This document shows positions 34,926 through 43,453 of a DNA stretch of 64,000 nucleotides, in pieces. A program made the translations under genes and the position numbers. Origin of the DNA: Dryocola sp. LX212 (GTDB lineage: Bacteria; Pseudomonadota; Gammaproteobacteria; Enterobacterales; Enterobacteriaceae); contig CP167917.1 in assembly GCA_041504365.1 (NCBI GenBank), forward strand, positions 2,108,001-2,172,000, given 5' to 3'. Position 1 is the first letter of the stretch, and every line of letters starts with the position of its first letter. Below the pieces are notes generated by a model that worked only from the letters and a program-made list of their open reading frames with translations, was not told the DNA's origin and searched no databases.

Positions 34926-35639
34926 ATGCCTGAGTCCCTTCCGATCCTGCTGGTGCAGATGGGCCATCCGCCTGCGGATATTCGTGATGCGGTGGGTGAA
35001 CAGCCGCAATGGTTTCGCGCCGCGCTCGGCGACAGGGTATCGGTGAAAGTGGTTTGCCCGTTCGACGGCGACCCGCTGCCGGTGGCAGGAACGTTTCGCG
35101 CGGCGGTGATTTCAGGCTCATGGTCGATGGTGACGGACCACGAGGCGTGGAGCGAGCGCACCGCCGAATGGACAAGAGAAATGATGCAGGCCGGGGTGCC
35201 GATGCTGGGCGTCTGCTACGGTCATCAGCTTATGGCCTACGCAACGGGCGGCGTGGTGGACTACCATCCGCAGGGCAGCGAAGTAGGGCAGCTGCCGGTA
35301 ACGCTAAGCGCGGCTGCCAGACAGGATGCCTTGCTGGGTGAGTTACCCGATACCTTTGACGTATTCCTGAGCCACGAGCAAAGCGTGCTGACGCTGCCGC
35401 CGGGCGCAGCGGCATTGGGCGCATCCAGCCACGACCCGCATCAGATTATCCGCTACTCCCCAACGGCCATTTCGGTGCAGTTCCATCCGGAGTTTACCGC
35501 GCCGGTAATGAGCCAAATCATCACCAGCCGCAGCGAAAGAATTGCCATGAAGGGCAAAGATCGGGATGCGCTGTTGTCGCGCGTGAGCGATACGCCAGAG
35601 TCCCGGTCGTTATTGCAGCGGTTTGTATTCGGTGGATGA
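34926..35639 (+). CDS. Class I glutamine amidotransferase-like protein
   Basis: A 237-residue GATase-1 domain protein without a fused synthase. The nucleophile elbow GVCYGHQL gives Cys97; the catalytic His187 and Glu189 lie in QFHPEF. This triad is intact, so glutaminase-type hydrolysis is possible. It resembles the stand-alone GMP-synthase-like amidotransferases (YfeJ-like) and gamma-glutamyl hydrolases of polyamine breakdown such as PuuD, though no puu genes are nearby. Start ATG 34926 after AAGGA. It is monocistronic and divergent from srfA. Confidence 0.84.
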   Translation: MPESLPILLVQMGHPPADIRDAVGEQPQWFRAALGDRVSVKVVCPFDGDPLPVAGTFRAAVISGSWSMVTDHEAWSERTAEWTREMMQAGVPMLGVCYGHQLMAYATGGVVDYHPQGSEVGQLPVTLSAAARQDALLGELPDTFDVFLSHEQSVLTLPPGAAALGASSHDPHQIIRYSPTAISVQFHPEFTAPVMSQIITSRSERIAMKGKDRDALLSRVSDTPESRSLLQRFVFGG

Positions 35640-35679
35640 CGCTAATGCTTATTCACCTTACGTACGGCGATTAAGTATC

Positions 35680-35710
35680 GTAGGCCGGATAAGCGAAGCG
35701 CCATCCGGTA
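35680..35710. repeat. REP element flanking the APH gene, left
   Basis: GTAGGCCGGATAAGCGAAGC followed by GCCATCCGGTA. It matches the unit at 36830-36860 in the same orientation at all but two positions. Confidence 0.85.
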
Positions 35711-35862
35711 TTTTTTCGGTGAAGGGTTAGTGAACGACCGACAATGAACGAAAGTTGCCTTACCAGAAATCAGCATGCAGGAAAGCGCTTCATCTATGGC
35801 TTAAAATGCCTGAATGCATACCCATCTCCCGCTTGTGCTATAAGGATGTTTAAGAAGACTTT

Positions 35863-36690
35863 ATGGATACGTTCAAGTTAAAACCCTGGCTAAATCGCTG
35901 GAACCTCATTCCTGATGGCACTCCATTTATAACTCATACATCCCAGTTATATCCGGTCAAAACGGCAGCACATGGTATTAAAGCCATGTTAAAAGTTACG
36001 GATGATGCGGATGAACAAGCCGGTAATTCACTCATGGCATGGTGGGAAGGGAATGGTGCGGCACAGGTTCTTGCACATGAAAATGAAGCAATTCTTCTCT
36101 CAAGAGCCATAGGTTCCGCATCTTTATCAGCTATGTCCCGTGAAGATCAGGATGATGTAGCTTGTCGTATTTTGTGTATTACTGCGAACCGGCTTCATAC
36201 ATTCCCCAAAAGACCATTACCCCAGCTTACGCCTCTACATGAGTGGTTTTATCCTCTAAAACGAGCGGCATTGAAGTATGGCGGTATCCTGACACGTTGC
36301 GCAGAAATTTCAGAAGATTTGCTTTCTTCTCCACGAGATGTGGTCGCATTACATGGTGACTTACATCACGGTAACGTGCTTGATTTTGAAACGTCGGGCT
36401 GGTTAGCCATTGACCCAAAAGGACTAATAGGGGAACGGGGATTCGACTTTGCCAATATTTTCACTAATCCGGATCTTGGTAATCCAGTGCCTCGTGTCGC
36501 GACTGTACCGGAGATATTTAAACAGAGGTTAAGTATTGTTGCCGAGACGGCAGATCTGGACAGAGATCGTCTTCTCAAATGGATAATTGCATGGTGTGGG
36601 CTTTCAACCGCCTGGTCCCTCTCAAGTAACGATACGGTTTCAACAACTATAAAAGTTGCCGAGTTGGCGATGACTGAATTGGAACAGTGA
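35863..36690 (+). CDS. APH(6)-type aminoglycoside/hydroxyurea kinase family protein
   Basis: A 275-residue kinase of the APH(6)/hydroxyurea-resistance family (StrB-like fold). The catalytic loop LHGDLHHGN places the base at Asp166, and the metal-binding IDPKGLIGERGFD follows at about residues 185-197. The N-lobe starts WNLIPDGTPFITHTSQLYPV, and AMLKVTDDADE supplies the ATP-binding lysine region. By family it phosphorylates the 6-OH of streptomycin, but many chromosomal members have no proven resistance phenotype. The gene is visibly AT-rich (mid-40s percent GC by eye) against the 55-60 percent neighbours and is bracketed by two REP copies, suggesting acquisition. Confidence 0.86.
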   Translation: MDTFKLKPWLNRWNLIPDGTPFITHTSQLYPVKTAAHGIKAMLKVTDDADEQAGNSLMAWWEGNGAAQVLAHENEAILLSRAIGSASLSAMSREDQDDVACRILCITANRLHTFPKRPLPQLTPLHEWFYPLKRAALKYGGILTRCAEISEDLLSSPRDVVALHGDLHHGNVLDFETSGWLAIDPKGLIGERGFDFANIFTNPDLGNPVPRVATVPEIFKQRLSIVAETADLDRDRLLKWIIAWCGLSTAWSLSSNDTVSTTIKVAELAMTELEQ

Positions 36691-36829
36691 GTGGGATATC
36701 GACAATGGATGTAGTGATTTCCTGTACGTCCGCTCCTCGCTCTAAGCTGCCAGCCACATCGATTAAGATTGGCCCGGTTTTTTCACGAAATGAGCAATGA
36801 CAGCGCCACCAACCGATCAATACAGTTGC

Positions 36830-36860
36830 GTAGGCCGGATAAGCGAAGCGTCATCCGGCA
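36830..36860. repeat. REP element flanking the APH gene, right
   Basis: GTAGGCCGGATAAGCGAAGC followed by GTCATCCGGCA, a near-identical direct copy of the unit at 35680, lying between the APH gene and the end of the lacI-type gene. Confidence 0.85.
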
Positions 36861-36878
36861 TATTACCAGTGCGCAGCC

Positions 36879-37850
36879 CTACACCGATCCCCGCACCACC
36901 AGCTTCCAGTCCAGAATTTCATTCACCGTTTCCACCTCTGGGTTATCAATTCTCTCCAGTAGGAGCTGCACGCTGCGCACGCCCAGCTGGTGCATTGGCT
37001 GCTCGACCGTGGTCAGCGGCGGGCTGGTCACCGAGCCGAACGGCACACCGTCGAAGCCCATAATTGCCACGTCCTGCGGGACTCGCAGTCCGTTGATGTG
37101 GGCGTAATGCAAGGCGCCACCGGCTAAGGCGTCGGAGATGGCAAACACCGCGTCCGGCGGCTCCGGCAGGGTGAACAGTTCCGCCATTGCCTGTACGCCC
37201 GCCTGATATTCGAGGCTGTCCGCATAGACCACGGCCTGCCACGCACTGCTTCTTGCGGAACGATACCCAGCCTCACGCTGCTGGGAATAGAGATAGCGCA
37301 GATCGCCGTTGATCAGCGCAATGCGTTTGTAGCCCGCGCTGGTAAGGTGATCCACCGCAGCCGCCGCCGCTTTGAAGTTATCGATCGTGACGGAAGAGGC
37401 GTTATAACCCGGATCGCCTTCGCCGCACTGCACCCACGGGGAATCGCCGATAAGCGTGGTTAAGCCCGGCAGACAGCTGATGGCGTCCATAGTGATCACG
37501 CCGTCCACGACTTTGCCGCTCAGCAGCTGCAGATAGGCGGACTCGCGCGTCAGCCGGGATTCAGAGTTACACAGAAGAATGTGATAGCCGTGTTTTTCCG
37601 CTTCTTCTTCAATGCCGCGCACCACGCGGGCGCAGAAGGGGTTGGTGATGTTGGAGACAAGAACGAGCAGCATGCGGCTGCGAGCCGTGCGAAGCTGGCG
37701 GGCCAGCAGGTTGGGCTGGTAGTCGCAAGATTCTATAGCAGCCAGCACTTTGTCGCGGGTATCGGGCTTCACTGCGGGATTGCCGTTCAGCACTCTGGAG
37801 ACGGTGGCGGTGGAAACTCCGGCGGTGCGGGCGACTTTATCTATCGACAT
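36879..37850 (-). CDS. LacI-family regulator of the Gfo/Idh sugar locus
   Basis: A 323-residue LacI/GalR regulator with helix-turn-helix SIDKVARTAGVSTATVSRVL at the N-terminus, hinge YQPNLLARQLRTARS and an effector domain with FAISDALAGGALHYA and IMGFDGVPFG. I chose ATG 37850 (AAAGGATCAGC upstream), which puts the helix-turn-helix at the very N-terminus. It is divergent from the transporter gene at 38036, and two matching palindromes lie in the gap. It should repress the four-gene sugar locus until a sugar or derivative binds; the ligand is unknown. Confidence 0.93.
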   Translation of the reverse strand: MSIDKVARTAGVSTATVSRVLNGNPAVKPDTRDKVLAAIESCDYQPNLLARQLRTARSRMLLVLVSNITNPFCARVVRGIEEEAEKHGYHILLCNSESRLTRESAYLQLLSGKVVDGVITMDAISCLPGLTTLIGDSPWVQCGEGDPGYNASSVTIDNFKAAAAAVDHLTSAGYKRIALINGDLRYLYSQQREAGYRSARSSAWQAVVYADSLEYQAGVQAMAELFTLPEPPDAVFAISDALAGGALHYAHINGLRVPQDVAIMGFDGVPFGSVTSPPLTTVEQPMHQLGVRSVQLLLERIDNPEVETVNEILDWKLVVRGSV

Positions 37851-37943
37851 GCTGATCCTTTGAGCGCATTGGCTATTTGTGAAGCACATTCCAGATTTGC
37901 ATCAATAGTATCAAATAATCCGCAGGCATGATGGCAACCCTTC

Positions 37944-37957
37944 TGAAATCGATTACA
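37944..37957. promoter_or_regulatory. LacI-type operator, distal copy
   Basis: TGAAATCGATTACA matches the proximal operator at 13 of 14 positions. The centres are 32 bp apart, about three helical turns, which favours cooperative binding. Confidence 0.75.
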
Positions 37958-37975
37958 TTTTTAATGATCTGTTAA

Positions 37976-37989
37976 TGTAATCGATTACA
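37976..37989. promoter_or_regulatory. LacI-type operator, proximal copy
   Basis: TGTAATCGATTACA is a perfect 14-base palindrome with the central CG typical of LacI/GalR operators, 46 bases before the transporter start. Confidence 0.8.
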
Positions 37990-38035
37990 AAAATAACCTC
38001 TTACCCTTAATTCAATACTCTGTCGTGGAGGATGT

Positions 38036-39283
38036 ATGTCTTCTCAATCAGCCGTTGGGGCTCAGGTGTTAACCCATAAGTGGGTTATCCCGCGCCTGTC
38101 GTTAATGATGTTTCTGGAGTTTTTCGTCTGGGGTGCCTGGTACGTGACGCTGGGCGTGGTGATGGGCAAATACGGGCTGAGCGCGGTAATAGGGGATGCG
38201 TACTCCACCGGGCCAATCGCCTCGATTCTTTCGCCGTTCGTGCTCGGGATGCTGGTTGACCGCTTCTTTGCCTCGCAGAAAGTGCTGGGCATTCTGCATC
38301 TGGTCGGCGCGGCTCTGCTCTGGTGGCTGCCGGGCATGTTTGAAAGCGGGCAAAGCGGCCTGCTGTGGGTGGTCTTCGCCTACATGCTTTGCTATATGCC
38401 GACCATCGCACTCAGCAACAACGTTGCGTTCCACAGCCTGGCAAACAGCGAGAGGGGCTTCCCGATAGTGCGCGCCTTCGGCACCATCGGCTGGATTGTT
38501 GCCGGGCTGATTGTCGGGATGAGCGGGCTGTCCGACAGTACCGGCATCTTTACCATGGCCGCCGTCGCCTCGGTGGTGTTGGGCATCTACAGCTTCACGC
38601 TGCCAAACACGCCAGCACCGGATCGCGGCAAACCACTTTCCCTGCGTGACCTGGTCTGCGCCGACGCCTTCGCGCTGTTGAAACAAAAGCACTTCATGGT
38701 GTTTATCATCTGCGCCACGCTGATCTCCATTCCGCTGGCCGCTTACTACGCCTATGCCGCACCGTTTATCTCCGCGCTGGGCTTCGAGAACGTCAGCGGG
38801 GTAATGGCCTTCGGGCAGATGTCCGAGCTACTGTTCATGCTGCTGATCCCGTTCTTCTTCCGCCGCCTCGGCATCAAGATGATGCTGCTGATCGGCATGC
38901 TCGCGTGGTTTGCCCGCTACGCCATGTTCGCGCTGAGTATCGCGGAGGAAACCCGCTGGATGATTTACATCGGCATTATCCTGCACGGGGTGTGCTACGA
39001 CTTCTTCTTCGTTATCGGCTTTATCTATACCGATAAGGTGGCGGGGGACAAGGTGAAAGGCCAGGCGCAGAGCCTGCTGGTGCTGTTCACCTACGGGCTG
39101 GGGATGCTCATCGGCTCGCAGATCAGCGGCGCGGTATTCAACCGCTCGGTCACCGCGCAGGGGGCCGAGGCGCTGGTACAGTGGCAGCACTTCTGGTGGA
39201 TGCCTGCTATCGCCGCGGTCGTGATTGCCGCCATTTTCTTCTTCACCTTCCATTACAAAGAAGGTGCGAATAATGGCAGATAG
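38036..39283 (+). CDS. NupG/XapB-like MFS sugar or nucleoside transporter
   Basis: A 415-residue transporter of the nucleoside:H+ symporter (NHS) branch of MFS, with about 12 helices and the typical opening LSLMMFLEFFVWGAWYVTLG. Close relatives include NupG, XapB and YegT. By position its substrate is probably a sugar or glycoside processed by the three downstream enzymes, since no nucleosidase gene is present. The final 11 bases overlap the next gene. It is the first gene after the two LacI-type operators. Confidence 0.88.
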   Translation: MSSQSAVGAQVLTHKWVIPRLSLMMFLEFFVWGAWYVTLGVVMGKYGLSAVIGDAYSTGPIASILSPFVLGMLVDRFFASQKVLGILHLVGAALLWWLPGMFESGQSGLLWVVFAYMLCYMPTIALSNNVAFHSLANSERGFPIVRAFGTIGWIVAGLIVGMSGLSDSTGIFTMAAVASVVLGIYSFTLPNTPAPDRGKPLSLRDLVCADAFALLKQKHFMVFIICATLISIPLAAYYAYAAPFISALGFENVSGVMAFGQMSELLFMLLIPFFFRRLGIKMMLLIGMLAWFARYAMFALSIAEETRWMIYIGIILHGVCYDFFFVIGFIYTDKVAGDKVKGQAQSLLVLFTYGLGMLIGSQISGAVFNRSVTAQGAEALVQWQHFWWMPAIAAVVIAAIFFFTFHYKEGANNGR

Positions 39284-40361
39284 GGCACTCCGGGTGCTGG
39301 TAGTGGGCTGCGGCAATATGGGCGCGGCTCACGCTCTGGCCTATCAGGCGCTACCGGAATTTACTCTCTGCGGGCTGCTCGCCCGTGGGGACTCTAAACA
39401 TCGCCTCCGGCAGCAGCTGGGGGCCGATATTCCGCTGTTCGACGATATGCAGGTGGCAATTATACAAACACAGGCGGATGCGGTCTGCATCGCCACCTGG
39501 CCGGACAGCCATGAAGTGCTGGCGCTGACGGCGCTCGCTGCGGGCTGCCATGTGTTTATCGAGAAACCCATCGCCACCACCGTATCCGGCGCGAAGCGCG
39601 TGGTGGCAACGGCCCAGCTGGCGGGTAAAAAACTCGTCGTTGGTTATATTCTTCGTCATCACCCGGTCTGGCAGCAGTTTATCGAACTGGCGCATACCCT
39701 CGGCAAACCGCTGGTGATGCGCATGAACCTCAACCAGCAGAGCGCCGGGGCCGCCTGGCACACCCATAAAATGCTGATGCAGTCGCTGTCGCCGATCGTG
39801 GACTGCGGCGTGCACTATCTGGACGTGATGTGCCAGATGACCCAGTCCAGCCCGCTGTCGGTCAGCGCCATAGGCGTGCGGTTAACCGATCAAATCCCGG
39901 CAAAACAGTTTAATTACGGCCAGCTTCAGGTGCGCTTTGCCGACGGCTCGGTGGGCTGGTACGAGGCGGGCTGGGGGCCGATGATGAGCCAGATGGCGTT
40001 CTTTATTAAGGACGTTATCGGGCCGGAGGGTTCCGTCTCCATCGTCGCCTGCGAGGCGGGCGGCGAAGGGCGGTCCGCCAGCGTTGAAGCCCATACCCTC
40101 ACCGAATCCCTGCGCCTGCATCATTCCCGGCTGAACGCCGACGGCGAATTTGCCGCGCCGGACGAGTGGATAAGTGCCGACGGCGAACCCGACCACTACG
40201 AACTCTGCCGCCTGGAACAGAAGTTCTTTGCCCGCGCAATTTTTGACGATAACGATTTAACGCAGCACCAGCAGCAGGCTATCGAGAGCCTGGCTGTGGT
40301 GCTGGCGGCTGACCTCGCGGCGCGCGAGCAGCGCATGGTGAACATTAAGGAGGTGTTGTAA
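39273..40361 (+). CDS. Gfo/Idh/MocA-family oxidoreductase 1
   Basis: A 362-residue NAD(P)-dependent oxidoreductase. The N-terminal Rossmann fold has VLVVGCGNMGAAHALAYQ, the EKP motif is in HVFIEKPIATT (about residue 105), and the catalytic-region CGVHYLDVM (about 185) carries the family D/GxxxxH pattern with His. I chose ATG 39273, inside the transporter end (11-bp overlap), because it puts the dinucleotide fold at the N-terminus. The family oxidises sugar or polyol hydroxyls, often at C3. Its stop overlaps the next start (TAATG). Confidence 0.88.
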   Translation: MADRALRVLVVGCGNMGAAHALAYQALPEFTLCGLLARGDSKHRLRQQLGADIPLFDDMQVAIIQTQADAVCIATWPDSHEVLALTALAAGCHVFIEKPIATTVSGAKRVVATAQLAGKKLVVGYILRHHPVWQQFIELAHTLGKPLVMRMNLNQQSAGAAWHTHKMLMQSLSPIVDCGVHYLDVMCQMTQSSPLSVSAIGVRLTDQIPAKQFNYGQLQVRFADGSVGWYEAGWGPMMSQMAFFIKDVIGPEGSVSIVACEAGGEGRSASVEAHTLTESLRLHHSRLNADGEFAAPDEWISADGEPDHYELCRLEQKFFARAIFDDNDLTQHQQQAIESLAVVLAADLAAREQRMVNIKEVL

Positions 40362-41419
40362 TGAAAACGCTAAAAGGGCCATCCATTTTTCTTTCCCAGT
40401 TTATCGGCGACAGGCCGCCGTTTAACTCCCTGGAAACCCTGGCGGCCTGGGCTGCCGGGCTGGGCTACAAAGCGGTGCAAATCCCGACGCATCTGCCGCA
40501 TATTTTCGATCTGCGCAAAGCAGCTGAAAGCAAAGATTACTGCGCGGAAATCAGCGGCACGCTGGCTAATGTCGGCCTGCAAATCAGCGAACTTTCTACA
40601 CATCTGCAGGGCCAGCTTATCGCCGTGCATCCTGCTTACGACGCCGCCTTTGCTGGCTTTGCCCCGCCGGAGCTGGCGCACGATGCAAAAGCCCGCCAGC
40701 AGTGGGGCGTTGAAAGCCTGAAGCAGGCGGCACGGGCTTCGCAAAACCTGGGCCTGAAGGCCCATGCTACCTTTTCCGGCGCGCTGGCCTGGCCATATTT
40801 CTACCCGTGGCCGCCGCGCAATGCCGTACTTATCGATGAAGCCTTTAAGGAGCTGGCAAACCGCTGGCGGCCCGTGCTGGACGTCTTTGATGAGGCAGGC
40901 GTCGACGTCTGTTTTGAGCTGCATCCCGGTGAAGATTTGCATGATGGCGTCACATTTGAGCGTTTTCTAGGACTGGTTGATAATCATCCGCGCTGCAATA
41001 TCCTTTATGACCCGAGCCATATGCTGCTGCAGCACATGGATTACCTCGGGTTTATCGATCTCTATCACTCCCGTATTAAGGCATTCCACGTAAAAGACGC
41101 GGAGTTTCAACGCTCTGCCCGCAGCGGCGTATATGCGGGATTCCAGCCGTGGGTGGAGCGTCCGGGGCGTTTCCGTTCGCTGGGGGACGGGCAGGTCGAT
41201 TTCAAAGGCATTTTCAGCAGGCTCGCGCAGTACGGCTATGAAGGGTGGGCTACGCTTGAATGGGAGTGCTGTCTGAAATCGGGCGAAGCGGGCGCGCGCG
41301 AAGGGGCGAAATTTATCGCCGACCACATCATTCCCGTTGCCGACTACGCTTTTGATGATTTTGCCCATAGCGAAAGCAACGGTGCGGCGGTGCGTAAAAT
41401 GCTCGGGCTGGAGGGTTAA
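40361..41419 (+). CDS. Sugar phosphate isomerase/epimerase-like TIM-barrel protein
   Basis: A 352-residue xylose-isomerase-like TIM barrel (AP_endonuc_2 family). Metal-binding positions are visible on successive strands: Glu in CFELHPGED, Asp and His in LYDPSHMLL, His in KAFHVKDAEF and Glu in TLEWECC. Members act as keto-sugar isomerases, epimerases or, beside Gfo/Idh enzymes, as lyases/hydratases on 3-keto-glycosides. It is translationally coupled to both neighbouring oxidoreductases, so the three probably act in sequence. The specific reaction cannot be read. Confidence 0.88.
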   Translation: MKTLKGPSIFLSQFIGDRPPFNSLETLAAWAAGLGYKAVQIPTHLPHIFDLRKAAESKDYCAEISGTLANVGLQISELSTHLQGQLIAVHPAYDAAFAGFAPPELAHDAKARQQWGVESLKQAARASQNLGLKAHATFSGALAWPYFYPWPPRNAVLIDEAFKELANRWRPVLDVFDEAGVDVCFELHPGEDLHDGVTFERFLGLVDNHPRCNILYDPSHMLLQHMDYLGFIDLYHSRIKAFHVKDAEFQRSARSGVYAGFQPWVERPGRFRSLGDGQVDFKGIFSRLAQYGYEGWATLEWECCLKSGEAGAREGAKFIADHIIPVADYAFDDFAHSESNGAAVRKMLGLEG

Positions 41420-41421
41420 CG

Positions 41422-42537
41422 ATGAAACGCATACGGTTAGGCATGGTGGGCGGCGGTGAAGGTTCGTTTATCGGCGGCGTGCATCGTATTGCCGCACGTC
41501 TTGACGACCAGTTTGAGCTGATTGCGGGCGCGTTTTCCTCATCCCCGGAGGTAGCAAAACGCAGCGGTGAAGCGCTGTTTGTTGAGCCAGACCGCAGCTA
41601 TGAAAGCTGGCAGGAGATGGCAGAACAAGAGGCCGCAAGATCGGATGGTATTGAAGCCGTAGCCATCGTCACGCCTAACTTCCTGCACGTTCCCATTGCC
41701 AAAGCGTTCGTTGAAAAGAAAATTCATGTCATCTGCGACAAGCCGCTGGGCGTCAGCCTTGCGGAAGGGGAAGAGCTGGCGTTTCTCATCAACCAGAGCG
41801 GCTCGCATTTTATTCTGACCCATAACTACAGCGCGCTGCCGATGGTGCGCGAGGCGCGAGCGCGGATCGCCAACAGTGAGATTGGCGATATCCGCAACGT
41901 AGAGGTGGAATATTTGCAGGGCTGGCTGAACGACCGGCTGGAGCTGACGGATAACAAACAGGCGAGCTGGCGCGGCAAAGCACAGTTCGCTGGGGCCGGG
42001 GCGATTGGCGACATTGGCACCCACGCCTGGCAGCTGGCGGCATTTGTCACCGGTATGGAGCCGGAAGCCATTCGCGGTGAGCTGCTGACCCGCATTGAAG
42101 GGCGTGAGCTGGACGACGAAGTTTATGCCGAAATGCGTTACGCCAACGGCGCGCGGGGCCGCCTGTGGGCAAGCCAGGTTGCCCCGGGCTTTGAAAACGA
42201 TCTACGTTTGCGGATAGTCGGCAGCAGGGGCAGTATGTGCTTCCGCCAGCAGCAGCCGGAGATGCTGGAGATCCATCCGCTGCACGGAAATAGTTACGTT
42301 GTCACGCGCAACGGCGTCAATAATCATGATTCAATCCGCCACCAATGCCGCACCCCGGCGGGCCACCCGGAGGGGTATCTGGAAGGCTTCGCGCAAATCT
42401 ACCGTGAGGCGGCAACGAAAATTCGCGGTGGCACGACGCCCTTATTACCGGGAATTGTTGAAGGCCTGTCCGGCATGCGCTTTATCGAAACCCTGCGCGC
42501 CAGCAGCAACCAGGGCGGGGTATGGATGGACTGGTGA
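41422..42537 (+). CDS. Gfo/Idh/MocA-family oxidoreductase 2
   Basis: A 371-residue member of the same superfamily, with [21 protein letters not shown] (cofactor fold), [16 protein letters not shown] (D/EKP motif with Asp) and [16 protein letters not shown] (about residue 193-208, catalytic GDIGTH). It is closer to the thuB/YcjS-type sugar 3-dehydrogenases than its upstream paralogue, so the pair are not recent duplicates. It is the last gene of the LacI-controlled locus, two bases after the isomerase gene. Confidence 0.88.
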   Translation: MKRIRLGMVGGGEGSFIGGVHRIAARLDDQFELIAGAFSSSPEVAKRSGEALFVEPDRSYESWQEMAEQEAARSDGIEAVAIVTPNFLHVPIAKAFVEKKIHVICDKPLGVSLAEGEELAFLINQSGSHFILTHNYSALPMVREARARIANSEIGDIRNVEVEYLQGWLNDRLELTDNKQASWRGKAQFAGAGAIGDIGTHAWQLAAFVTGMEPEAIRGELLTRIEGRELDDEVYAEMRYANGARGRLWASQVAPGFENDLRLRIVGSRGSMCFRQQQPEMLEIHPLHGNSYVVTRNGVNNHDSIRHQCRTPAGHPEGYLEGFAQIYREAATKIRGGTTPLLPGIVEGLSGMRFIETLRASSNQGGVWMDW

Positions 42538-42612
42538 TTCATCAATCATGAGATCTCTTCAATTGAGCGGATGTCAAATTTTCAGTAACATCCACTCTTT
42601 CGGAGAGACAAA

Positions 42613-43233
42613 ATGTCCGTCGCTGATGCACTTCTTGCTTATTCCCTCGCCGCCTTACTCCTCACGCTTACTCCAGGTCTTGATACCGCGCTTATTCTGC
42701 GCACCGCCACCGTTGAAGGCGGTAAGAAAGCATTTCATGCCGCGCTCGGCATAGACGCCGGGTGTTTTATCTGGGGAGCGGTGGTTGCTTTTGGCCTCGG
42801 TGCTTTACTCGCTGCTTCTGAACTGGCCTATGACGTACTCAAATACTGCGGAGCGGCGTATTTATGCTGGCTGGGCGTTCAGCTGCTCATCCGACCGCGC
42901 CATACGTTTGATGCTTTTCAGTCCGATGCCCAACCCGGCGATAACTGGTTTTTCCGGGGGATGTTGGGCAACGTTCTCAATCCCAAAATGGGCGTTTTTT
43001 ACGTCTCTTTTCTGCCGCAGTTTATCCCGGCGGGGCACTCCCCGGTGATCTGGACTTTTCTCCTCGTCGCGATTCACGTGTTTATTGGTACGCTCTGGTC
43101 GCTGACGCTGATTGTCACTACCCGCTACGCGTCGAACCTGTTCAACATTCCCGCCGTAGTGAAATGGATGGACCGAGCAACGGGCGGCTTATTTATGCTG
43201 TTTGCCGCAAAACTGGCAATCAGCAGCCGCTGA
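42613..43233 (+). CDS. LysE/RhtB-family amino-acid exporter
   Basis: A 206-residue inner-membrane protein with about six helices. The signatures TPGLDTALILRTATVEGGKKA and GNVLNPKMGVFYVSFLPQF are the two conserved LysE/RhtB motifs. The family exports amino acids or related metabolites (lysine, homoserine, threonine). The start is ATG 42613 after CGGAGAG. It is 75 bp after the oxidoreductase and 220 bp before aldA, and is closed by the GACCGTTTTA inverted repeat, so it is probably monocistronic. The substrate is unknown. Confidence 0.88.
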   Translation: MSVADALLAYSLAALLLTLTPGLDTALILRTATVEGGKKAFHAALGIDAGCFIWGAVVAFGLGALLAASELAYDVLKYCGAAYLCWLGVQLLIRPRHTFDAFQSDAQPGDNWFFRGMLGNVLNPKMGVFYVSFLPQFIPAGHSPVIWTFLLVAIHVFIGTLWSLTLIVTTRYASNLFNIPAVVKWMDRATGGLFMLFAAKLAISSR

Positions 43234-43247
43234 AATATGCCCGTATT

Positions 43248-43280
43248 GACCGTTTTAAATGCAATGCCGCTAAAACGGTC
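43248..43280. repeat. Inverted repeat GACCGTTTTA, terminator-like
   Basis: GACCGTTTTA and TAAAACGGTC are perfect ten-base arms 13 bases apart, just after the lysE-type stop. A further GACCGTTTT occurs at 43353-43361, ahead of aldA. Confidence 0.6.
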
Positions 43281-43453
43281 AGCCTCATGTTGTTAATATG
43301 TAAATAAAATATCCTTCTTGGGTTGAATATATTGAGTGTCATCACAAAAAATGACCGTTTTGCCCGAACAGGACTTTTAAATGCCTAAAATGGTTACAAA
43401 TACTTTACGCATCGATAACAGCAGACATTCATCTGCACATTCAGGAGACGGTC

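Noticed and set aside
43331-43346. CRP site before aldA (ATTGAGTGTCATCACA)
   Set aside because: Only one half-site (TCACA) fits well; too weak to list as a feature of its own.
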